Assembly (NCBI GenBank): GCA_036520835.1
Contig: DATDIX010000147.1
Span: forward strand, 1-5,882
Direction: 5' to 3'
DNA from: VBAT01 sp036520835
GTDB taxonomy: Bacteria; Bacteroidota; Bacteroidia; Chitinophagales; Chitinophagaceae
DNA: 5,882 bases
The position numbers were made by a program, and so were the translations under genes. Under the pieces are notes generated by a model. That model saw only the letters and a list, made by a program, of their open reading frames with translations. It was not told where the DNA came from and searched no databases. This document shows positions 1 to 5,882 of the stretch, piece by piece. Numbering within the stretch: the stretch's first letter is position 1; each line of letters begins with the position of its first letter.

Positions 1-1299
1 ATGATCGGTACGGAAAATACAGAGATCCCCACTGTTACAATTTCCATTACCATCCCCGGCGGTCACCTGATGCAGGCCAATGATCTTTCAAAAGTTGGTC
101 TCTCCAGTCTTTTTGCCCGGATGATGAATGAAGACACCAAAAATTATACGGCAGAGCAGTTTTCCACTGAATTGCAAAAAATAGCAAGTTCTGTAACTGT
201 AGGCAGCGGGAAAGATGAGATCACTTTCAATATACAAACGCTTAAAAAGAACCTTGACAAAACACTGGCTTTACTGGAAGAAAGAATGTTCAACCCCAAA
301 TTCCCTGAAGAAGCATTTAGCCGGATCAAGCGGCAAACGTTGGAAGGCTTTAAACAAAGTAAGTCTCAGCCTGCTTTTGTAGCCAGTGATGTTATAGCCA
401 AGATCAATTTTGGACCAAATAATATCCTGGGTATGAATGAAGCAGGGACAGAAACTACTGTCAATAATATCAGCCTTGATGATATCCAGAATTACTATAA
501 CAACAACATGACGAATAAGGGAATGAAAGTGGTAGTAGTAGGCGATGTAAAAGAAGCCGAGATATTACCCAAGCTGGCTTTCCTGGATAAATTGCCCAAT
601 AAAAAAGTAGAGTTACCCAAAGTAGCGGCTACGCCTATGCCAAATGACAGGTCACAGGTTTATCTGGTCGATATTCCCAAAGCTGCCCAAACAGAATTCA
701 GGGTAGGTTATAATACCGATCTGAAATACGATGCGACCGGCGAGTACTACAAAGCCGGGTTAATGAATTATATATTGGGAGGAGCTTTCAACAGTCGCCT
801 GAACCTGAACCTGCGTGAAGATAAAGGCTGGACCTACGGCGCCCGTTCTTCATTTGGCGGCGATGAATACGATGGTGATTTTGTTTTCAGTTCAGGTATA
901 AAAGCTGAAGCCACCGACAGCGCTTTGATAGAAGTGATAAAAGAATTAAAGAATTATTCTGCTGATGGCATCACTGATGAAGAACTGGCATTTATGAAAA
1001 GCGCCATAGGACAAAGAGATGCATTGCGCTATGAGACCGGTATTCAGAAAGCAGGTTTCATCCGCACTATCCTGGATTATAATTTGCCGGCTAATTATAC
1101 TGCCTTACAAGCAAAGATCCTGAGAGATATGACCAAAAAAGAGATAGATGCGCTGGCAAAAAGATATGTCAATGCCGACAAACTGAATATGCTGATGGTA
1201 GGTGATAAAGCCCGGATACTGGCCGGACTGCAAAAATTGGGTTACCCGATCGTAGAGCTGGATGCGGAAGGAAAGCCGGTAGAGAAAAAAGCTTTCTAA
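1..1299 (+). CDS. M16 family zinc peptidase, C-terminal half only (5' end outside window)
   Basis: This is the non-zinc half of a two-part M16 (pitrilysin/insulinase-type) peptidase, by its end-to-end similarity to residues 528-958 of the next gene; roughly two thirds of positions match by eye and both end in EKKAF. The N-terminal M16 fold is at about residues 1-125. Where the catalytic half has HxxEH this one has SLFAR (36-40), so it cannot bind zinc. The M16 C-terminal domain (about 150-340) keeps the Arg-Tyr pair of the family in LREDKGWTYGARS (R272, Y279, seven apart), which known M16 enzymes place over the substrate in the cleft of the zinc half. The ATG at base 1 aligns with an Ile codon inside the first beta-strand of the paralogue, so it is probably not a start. 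I infer a protein of about 950 residues beginning left of the window. A free-standing half that pairs with a separate zinc subunit is known in M16B and cannot be excluded. The stop is TAA at 1297-1299. Confidence 0.9.
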   Translation: MIGTENTEIPTVTISITIPGGHLMQANDLSKVGLSSLFARMMNEDTKNYTAEQFSTELQKIASSVTVGSGKDEITFNIQTLKKNLDKTLALLEERMFNPKFPEEAFSRIKRQTLEGFKQSKSQPAFVASDVIAKINFGPNNILGMNEAGTETTVNNISLDDIQNYYNNNMTNKGMKVVVVGDVKEAEILPKLAFLDKLPNKKVELPKVAATPMPNDRSQVYLVDIPKAAQTEFRVGYNTDLKYDATGEYYKAGLMNYILGGAFNSRLNLNLREDKGWTYGARSSFGGDEYDGDFVFSSGIKAEATDSALIEVIKELKNYSADGITDEELAFMKSAIGQRDALRYETGIQKAGFIRTILDYNLPANYTALQAKILRDMTKKEIDALAKRYVNADKLNMLMVGDKARILAGLQKLGYPIVELDAEGKPVEKKAF

Positions 1300-1302
1300 A
1301 AC

Positions 1303-1402
1303 AGTCCGGGAGACCGGAAGTCCGCTGCGTAAAAAACTGAAAAGGTTTAGCTTAAAGGAAAGTCGGGAAGAATTACCCAATTAAGGGAAGGTCTTCCGGA
1401 CT
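1303..1402. repeat. Intergenic octamer-repeat element forming a 13-bp inverted repeat
   Basis: Three head-to-tail octamers, AGTCCGGG (1303), AGACCGGA (1311) and AGTCCGCT (1319), fit AGWCCGGR or a decayed form of it. A further decayed copy, AGTCGGGA, lies at 1361-1368. The opposite strand of 1390-1402 reads AGTCCGGA followed by AGACC. As a result 1303-1315 (AGTCCGGGAGACC) pairs with 1390-1402 (GGTCTTCCGGACT) over 13 continuous positions, with one G-U wobble and a 74-nt loop. Shifted registers also pair, for example 1314-1320 with 1393-1399 and 1318-1324 with 1397-1403. There is no T-run after it, so it is not a classical terminator. It sits 3 nt after one M16 gene and about 73 nt before the next. 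It may be a dispersed intergenic repeat of this genome or an mRNA 3'-end/5'-leader structure; I cannot tell which. Confidence 0.6.
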
Positions 1403-1475
1403 TCTTATTTGATAAATGGCAACCAATAACAGCCCGGATTTGCTTAATTTGCCCCCCTTCCAAAAACTATCATAT

Positions 1476-4352
1476 ATGAAACAAAAATTAGTATTGTTAA
1501 CTGTATGGGTATTGATCGCTGCTGTGGCAGCAAACGCCCAGACAAATGCCCCGGACACAAAGGCCAAACTGGTGGAAAAAGTCATCAAACAAGGAACTGA
1601 ACTTGTCATCCCTTACGAGAAATATGTGTTGCCGAACGGGCTTACACTGATCATCCACGAAGATCATAGCGATCCCGTTGTACATACAGACGTAACCTAC
1701 CACGTTGGATCTGCCAGGGAAGAGATCGGCAAATCGGGTTTTGCGCACTTCTTTGAGCACATGATGTTCCAGGGAAGTGATAATGTGGCCGACGAACAGC
1801 ATTTTAAAATAGTAACGGCTGCCGGCGGTACGCTCAATGGTACTACTAACCAGGACAGAACCAATTATTTTGAAACAGCTCCATCCAACCAATTGGAAAA
1901 AATGCTTTGGCTGGAAGCTGACCGTATGGGCTTTTTGCTGGATGCTGTCACCCAGAAAAAATTTGAAGTACAGAGAGAAACAGTAAAAAATGAAAGAGGG
2001 CAAAGAGTTGATAACGTTCCTTACGGATTACTCTTTGAGCAGATGTCTAAAAATATGTTCCCTTATGGCCACCCCTATTCATGGCTTACTATCGGGTATA
2101 TCGAAGATCTGAACCGTGTAAACGTAGAAGACCTGAAAAACTTTTTCCTCCGCTGGTACGGGCCTAACAATGCTACTGTAACTGTAGGTGGGGATGTAGA
2201 TCCGAAAGAAGTAGTGAAACTGGTTGAAAAATATTTTGGCGCTATTCCAAGAGGACCGGAAGTGAAAGATATGCCGCCGATGGTGCCTGAGCTTACCAAG
2301 CATCGTTTTGCTTCTTATGTTGATAATTATGCACGCCTTCCCATGATGGTAAGAAGTTATCCTACTGTTCAAAATTACCACCCCGACATGGCAGCGCTGG
2401 CTTGCCTAGCGCAAATACTCGGACAAGGTAATAACTCTGTTCTCTATCAACAGCTAACCAAAAAACAATTAGCATTGCAGGCGGGTTGTTTTAGCACTCT
2501 TTCTGAATTAGCCGGTGGTTTCACTTTCCAAGTGATCCCTTTCCCCGGAAAATCATTATCAAGCATGTATTACCTGCTGGATAATGCCTTAGATAGTTTT
2601 GAAGCAAGAGGTGTTACTGATGATGATATTGCAAAATTCAAAGGCGGCTATGAATCGCAATTGATAAATGGTTTGCAAAGTGTAGCCGGTAAGGTTTCTC
2701 AATTAGCAGCTTTTCAAACGCTGGCCAAAGGCAATCCGAATATGATCGGCAAATTGCTGAGTATGTACCAGGCTGTTACCAAGGAAGACGTAATGCGGGT
2801 ATATAACAAGTATATTAAGTACAAACATTGCGTTACGATCAGTGCTTTACCAAAGAGCCAGGAGAAAATGATCGTAGGTGAGGATAATTATAAAATTGAT
2901 AATACAGGCTACACCAACCCGGATTATGGTTATGCCGGCTTGAAATACGAAAAGGCAAAAGACAATTTTGACCGCAGCAAAATGCCACCTAATGGTCCAA
3001 ACCCGGTTATAAAAGTGCCGGCTTTCTGGAAAAAAGACTGGCCTAGTGGTGTAAAGATCATCGGTACTGAAAATACAGAACTGCCAACCGTTACATTAAG
3101 GATAAATATCCCGGGCGGCCATTTGCTGAATGCAAAAGACCTTTCCAAAGCAGGTCTTGCTTCGTTCTTCACAGACATGATGAATGATGATACAAAGAAA
3201 TATACCGCAGAAGAGATGAGCCGTGAATTACAAAAGCTTGGCAGTTCTATCAATGTTTTCAGTGGTATGGATGATATCACATTCCAGGTACAATGCCAGA
3301 AAAAGAACCTGGATGCTACACTGGCTTTATTACAGGAAAGAATCTTCAATCCAAAATTCACGCAATCTGCTTTTGACCGTTTTAAAAAACAAAACCTGGA
3401 AAGTTTTAAAGTAGCAAAAACACAACCTGCTTCTGTAGCAGATGATGTGTATGCAAAAGTGAATTATGGCCGTGATCATATACTTGGGGTATCCGCAGAA
3501 GGTAATGAAGAAACAGTGAAAGCATTTACACTGGCTGACATGCAATATTACTATGATAACTACATGACATCACAGGGCACAGAGATAGTTGTAGTAGGCG
3601 ATATCAAAGAAGACGAGATACTTCCGAAACTATCTTTCCTGAATAACCTGCCCAATAAAAAAATAGAGATCCCTTCTATAGCAACTGCTCCGAAAGTAGA
3701 AAAAACAAAGATCTACCTGGTGGATGTACCTAAGTCTGCACAAACGGAGTTCCGTGTGGGCTATGTTACCGGCTTAAAATATGATGCTACCGGTGAGTAC
3801 TTCAAAGCAGGCTTAATGAATTATGCTTTGGGAGGCGCTTTCAACAGCCGCCTGAACCTTAACCTCCGTGAGGACAAAGGCTGGACATACGGTGCCCGCA
3901 GTAACTTTTCAGGTGGCAAACAAACCGGGGATTATGAATTCAGTTCCGGTATCCGCGGCAATGCTACAGACAGCGCCATGATCGAGATCATCAAAGAATT
4001 GAAAGACTATGCAGAAAAAGGCATTACTGAAGAAGAGCTCAATTTTATGAAAAGCGCTATAGGCCAGAGAGATGCATTGCGTTATGAAACAGGTTTCCAG
4101 AAAGCCGGTTTCATCGGCAATATTCTTGACTACAACCTGCCCGGGGACTATGTTGACCAGCAGAATAAAATTGTAGCAGGCATCAGCAAAACAGATATAG
4201 ATGCTTTGGCCAAAAAATGGATCACTACAGATAAAATGAATATCCTGGTAGTTGGTGATAAAGCCAAAATATTACCGGGTCTGCAGAAATTGGGTTACGA
4301 GATCGTAGAGTTGGATGCAGATGGCAAGCCCATCGAAAAGAAGGCATTTTAA
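1476..4352 (+). CDS. Secreted M16 family zinc metallopeptidase (pitrilysin/insulinase-like), 958 aa
   Basis: This is a complete periplasmic or envelope zinc endopeptidase, expected to cut peptides or unfolded proteins inside a closed clam-shell chamber. The ATG at 1476 is chosen because it begins a signal peptide (MKQK, hydrophobic core, cut near ANAQ-T at 22/23). The in-frame ATG at 1416 would add 20 non-signal residues. N-terminal M16 domain, about 45-190: HFFEH at 91-95 gives zinc ligands H91 and H95 and catalytic base E94; E173 in VKNERGQR is the likely third ligand, 78 residues on. First M16 C-domain, about 200-385. A linker rich in Lys, Asp, Pro and Tyr runs about 455-525. The second half repeats the fold (about 525-655 and 680-870): the zinc motif has decayed to SFFTD (563-567), but the Arg-Tyr pair is intact (R798, Y805). 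Length and layout match fused M16 enzymes. It follows a paralogue on the same strand and ends before a terminator. The natural substrate is unknown. Confidence 0.95.
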   Translation: MKQKLVLLTVWVLIAAVAANAQTNAPDTKAKLVEKVIKQGTELVIPYEKYVLPNGLTLIIHEDHSDPVVHTDVTYHVGSAREEIGKSGFAHFFEHMMFQGSDNVADEQHFKIVTAAGGTLNGTTNQDRTNYFETAPSNQLEKMLWLEADRMGFLLDAVTQKKFEVQRETVKNERGQRVDNVPYGLLFEQMSKNMFPYGHPYSWLTIGYIEDLNRVNVEDLKNFFLRWYGPNNATVTVGGDVDPKEVVKLVEKYFGAIPRGPEVKDMPPMVPELTKHRFASYVDNYARLPMMVRSYPTVQNYHPDMAALACLAQILGQGNNSVLYQQLTKKQLALQAGCFSTLSELAGGFTFQVIPFPGKSLSSMYYLLDNALDSFEARGVTDDDIAKFKGGYESQLINGLQSVAGKVSQLAAFQTLAKGNPNMIGKLLSMYQAVTKEDVMRVYNKYIKYKHCVTISALPKSQEKMIVGEDNYKIDNTGYTNPDYGYAGLKYEKAKDNFDRSKMPPNGPNPVIKVPAFWKKDWPSGVKIIGTENTELPTVTLRINIPGGHLLNAKDLSKAGLASFFTDMMNDDTKKYTAEEMSRELQKLGSSINVFSGMDDITFQVQCQKKNLDATLALLQERIFNPKFTQSAFDRFKKQNLESFKVAKTQPASVADDVYAKVNYGRDHILGVSAEGNEETVKAFTLADMQYYYDNYMTSQGTEIVVVGDIKEDEILPKLSFLNNLPNKKIEIPSIATAPKVEKTKIYLVDVPKSAQTEFRVGYVTGLKYDATGEYFKAGLMNYALGGAFNSRLNLNLREDKGWTYGARSNFSGGKQTGDYEFSSGIRGNATDSAMIEIIKELKDYAEKGITEEELNFMKSAIGQRDALRYETGFQKAGFIGNILDYNLPGDYVDQQNKIVAGISKTDIDALAKKWITTDKMNILVVGDKAKILPGLQKLGYEIVELDADGKPIEKKAF

Positions 4353-4379
4353 ACCCGGTATCTCTTAAACAATAAAAAG

Positions 4380-4407
4380 GCTGTCCTTAAACCGGGACAG
4401 CTTTTTT
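4380..4407 (+). terminator. Rho-independent terminator after the M16 peptidase gene
   Basis: GCTGTCC (4380-4386) and GGACAGC (4395-4401) form a perfect 7-bp stem with an 8-nt loop, followed directly by six T (4402-4407). An A-run at 4374-4378 precedes the stem, so it could also stop transcription coming from the right. It starts 28 nt after the M16 stop codon and separates that gene from the downstream beta-barrel gene. Confidence 0.9.
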
Positions 4408-4524
4408 CATTTTTATATCAACTTTTTACTTTTTTAACACGAAATATTTTATTCCGGCTATGGGGTGTAGTAACTTCAGTATAGCCATTAACCATTTTTC
4501 GTTTAACCAATAACTACTATTATT
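4408..4524. other. AT-rich leader region before the 261-aa gene; no recognisable promoter
   Basis: This stretch lies between the terminator and the next start codon and should hold that gene's promoter. I looked for the Bacteroidota sigma-ABfr pattern (TTG, then TAnnTTTG) and found no acceptable match; TTTG does not occur here. There is no purine-rich Shine-Dalgarno sequence before the ATG at 4525, only an AT-rich run (ACTACTATTATT), which is usual for this phylum. The 10-mer AACCAATAAC at 4505-4514 also occurs at 1421-1430, upstream of the M16 gene. Confidence 0.4.
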
Positions 4525-5310
4525 ATGAAATTCATCTCTACACTTCTTCTCTGCTCTTTATTTTTTTCAGCCAGCAGCCAGCAGTGGAAACTGATAAGCA
4601 GTTATAGCCTGGGTCTTCCCAGGGAGGAAATGGGCAAGAACATACAACCAGCCCATAGCCTGCAGGTAGGCTTATTGCACAAACTTCCCGGCTCTTTAAA
4701 ACAATTATCTGTTGGTCTTGAACTGGGTATAGGCGCTTATGCCAATGAACGGATAGAACAGACCTTCCAGTTCGGCAACAACACAGCCTCCGTTGTCCCT
4801 GTGAACTATAGCAGTAATGTATTTAATACCAACCTGCAGGTAAGATTCAACCTGCTGAGTGATAAGCACTATATCATTCCCTATATCAATGCTAAAGGTG
4901 GCTTGTATAATTTTTTCAGCACTATCGTTGTGGAAGACCCGGATGATCCCGATGGTTGCCATGCGTTGCAGAGAGATAACATCATCAACGATAAAACAAT
5001 GTACTGGAGTGCAGGTGGCGGTTTGCAAATAGATGCGGGAATGTTTTCAAAACAAAAAGAGCACAGAAGCAGAGTACTTATAGATATCAGCGCCAATACT
5101 ATCCGCGGCGGTACACTTGATTATATCAATACCAAACACCTTCTGGATGATCAGCCGGTCAGTGACCCGGAAAGCAAGCCGCTGAATGTACAATTTATCA
5201 ATGCCAATACCCAGGAGATACATGAACATAAGGTGGCGCAGGTGTATACTTCGCCATTGCGTATGCTTGAGTTCAGAGCGGGGGTTACAGTATTGCTGGG
5301 TAATCGATGA
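4525..5310 (+). CDS. Secreted protein of unknown function, probable outer-membrane beta-barrel, 261 aa
   Basis: I do not recognise a named family with confidence. An N-terminal signal peptide is clear (MKFIS, Leu/Phe-rich core, cut near SASSQ, about residue 19). The mature part is a series of alternating polar/hydrophobic stretches typical of amphipathic beta-strands: about 45-54, 60-73, 98-111, 116-138, 157-174, 181-201 and 238-258. Together with the Gly-rich turns this suggests a small eight- to ten-strand outer-membrane barrel of the kind common in Bacteroidota. Two segments stand out: an acidic loop EDPDDPDGC (137-145) holding the only Cys of the mature protein, and IHEHK (232-236) between the last two strands. 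The C-terminus ends in VTVLLGNR rather than the aromatic residue typical of proteobacterial porins. The gene follows a terminator, so it is probably transcribed alone, and its stop is 10 bp from the convergent lactonase gene. The barrel assignment is an inference from strand pattern. Confidence 0.8.
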   Translation: MKFISTLLLCSLFFSASSQQWKLISSYSLGLPREEMGKNIQPAHSLQVGLLHKLPGSLKQLSVGLELGIGAYANERIEQTFQFGNNTASVVPVNYSSNVFNTNLQVRFNLLSDKHYIIPYINAKGGLYNFFSTIVVEDPDDPDGCHALQRDNIINDKTMYWSAGGGLQIDAGMFSKQKEHRSRVLIDISANTIRGGTLDYINTKHLLDDQPVSDPESKPLNVQFINANTQEIHEHKVAQVYTSPLRMLEFRAGVTVLLGNR

Positions 5311-5320
5311 AAATAACTGT

Positions 5321-5882
5321 TTACAACCTCGGATTCACCGGTTTAACCTGACCTTCAAATGTATTCGCCCCACGGGTTTTTAGTTTACGTCGATAGACCT
5401 TATCACCGCAGGATACATATAATATATTAAAACCGGGACCGCCAAAACAAACATTGGAAGTTTGATTATTGGAAGGGGGTGCTGGTAATATAGCATTCAC
5501 CCGCCCTAATTGATCGAGTACCTGGATACCGATCCTGGTAGCTACATATACTCTCCCGGCTGTATCACATTTCAATCCATCAGACCAGGCATTCTCATCA
5601 GTATCTGCCACATGCAGCCAGCCATAGCGTTGTTTATGTGTCAATGTACCATCTGGTCTTATCTTATAGATCCAAACCCAATGAGAAGCTGATTCGGTAG
5701 CATATAATTGTGTTTGATCAGGTGAAAGTGTAACGCCATTGGGAAATCTCAATCCTTCATCTACTATTACTTTTTCACCACTGGGCCGTATCAAATAAAG
5801 CTTACCCGGCCTTGTGGCGCCATCCGGTGACGTAACATAGATGTTCCCGTTTTTTGCTACAACAATATCATTTGCTGAAATA
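5321..5882 (-). CDS. SMP-30/gluconolactonase/LRE family protein, C-terminal 186 residues (5' end outside window)
   Basis: This is part of a six-bladed beta-propeller lactonase-like enzyme that, in characterised relatives, opens sugar lactones using one divalent metal ion. The frame is open to the right edge, so the start lies outside. Family length is about 300 residues, so roughly the first third is missing. Visible landmarks, counted from the first complete codon: SANDIVV near residues 2-8 (N4 matches the substrate/metal-site Asn of SMP-30, Asn103 in the human protein), FPNGVTLSPD (N48, matches Asn154) and WSDGLKCDTAGR (D101, matches Asp204). CFGG followed by LYVSCGDKVYRRK forms the last blade. 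The fourth ligand, a Glu near the N-terminus, is not in the window. All metal-site residues in the visible part are intact, so the enzyme is probably active; its substrate is unknown. It converges on the beta-barrel gene with 10 bp between stops. The TTG near 5794 is an internal Leu codon, not a start. Confidence 0.93.
   Translation of the reverse strand, partial: ISANDIVVAKNGNIYVTSPDGATRPGKLYLIRPSGEKVIVDEGLRFPNGVTLSPDQTQLYATESASHWVWIYKIRPDGTLTHKQRYGWLHVADTDENAWSDGLKCDTAGRVYVATRIGIQVLDQLGRVNAILPAPPSNNQTSNVCFGGPGFNILYVSCGDKVYRRKLKTRGANTFEGQVKPVNPRL

Noticed and set aside
721..870. Recent gene conversion between the M16 paralogues
   Set aside because: The protein block is nearly identical, but the DNA differs at most third codon positions, which indicates selection on the protein rather than recent sequence exchange.
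1303..1402. Integron attC site or CRISPR array
   Set aside because: There is no GTTRRRY core, no integrase or cas gene, and the units are adjacent 8-mers rather than spaced repeats.
1405..1451. Possible Bacteroidota promoter (TTG at 1409, TAATTTG at 1445)
   Set aside because: The -7-like element is one base short of TAnnTTTG and the spacing of 33 nt to the TTG is far from the usual 19 or so.
1416..1475. In-frame ATG at 1416 as the start of the M16 gene (978 aa)
   Set aside because: It adds 20 residues without signal character ahead of a textbook signal peptide beginning at 1476, and lies only 14 nt after the inverted repeat.
2930..3361. Reverse-strand open frame of 143 codons inside the M16 gene, and similar antisense frames elsewhere
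   Set aside because: They are shadows of strongly conserved coding frames and show no family resemblance or start context.
5510..5692. Forward-strand open frame of 60 codons over the lactonase
   Set aside because: It lies entirely opposite conserved SMP-30 propeller sequence with intact metal-site residues.

Overview
The window looks like chromosomal DNA of a Bacteroidota bacterium, probably from the Chitinophagaceae. The clues are secreted two-domain M16 zinc proteases ending in a GKPxEKKAF-type tail, a small secreted beta-barrel-like protein, an SMP-30 lactonase with the NAWSDGxKCDTAG signature, AT-rich start regions without a clear Shine-Dalgarno sequence, and moderate GC. The taxonomic call is from memory of these families, not from a search.

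Layout, left to right. (1) 1-1299 (+) is the C-terminal half of an M16 (pitrilysin/insulinase-type) peptidase. Its catalytic zinc half lies beyond the left edge, and the ATG at base 1 is probably an internal Met codon. (2) 1300-1475 is an intergenic stretch holding an unusual element: three head-to-tail copies of an octamer close to AGWCCGGR, facing an inverted pair of the same unit. Together they form a 13-bp inverted repeat (1303-1315 / 1390-1402). (3) 1476-4352 (+) is a complete 958-residue paralogous M16 peptidase with a signal peptide. Its first half carries HFFEH (zinc) and its second half the Arg-Tyr pair. (4) A good intrinsic terminator lies at 4380-4407. (5) 4525-5310 (+) is a secreted 261-residue protein of unknown function, probably an outer-membrane beta-barrel. 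(6) 5321-5882 (-) is the C-terminal 186 residues of an SMP-30/gluconolactonase-family protein, running off the right edge and convergent with gene 5 across a 10-bp gap.

How the genes work together: the two M16 genes are a tandem duplication, and both products are probably exported and degrade or process peptides in the periplasm or at the envelope. Nothing ties the beta-barrel protein or the lactonase to them except proximity; the terminator and the opposite orientation argue for separate transcription units. No RNA genes, CRISPR arrays, insertion sequences or phage genes were seen. The longest gene-free stretches are 176 and 172 bases. No previously undescribed multi-gene system is evident; the most unexplained item is the octamer-repeat element at 1303-1402.
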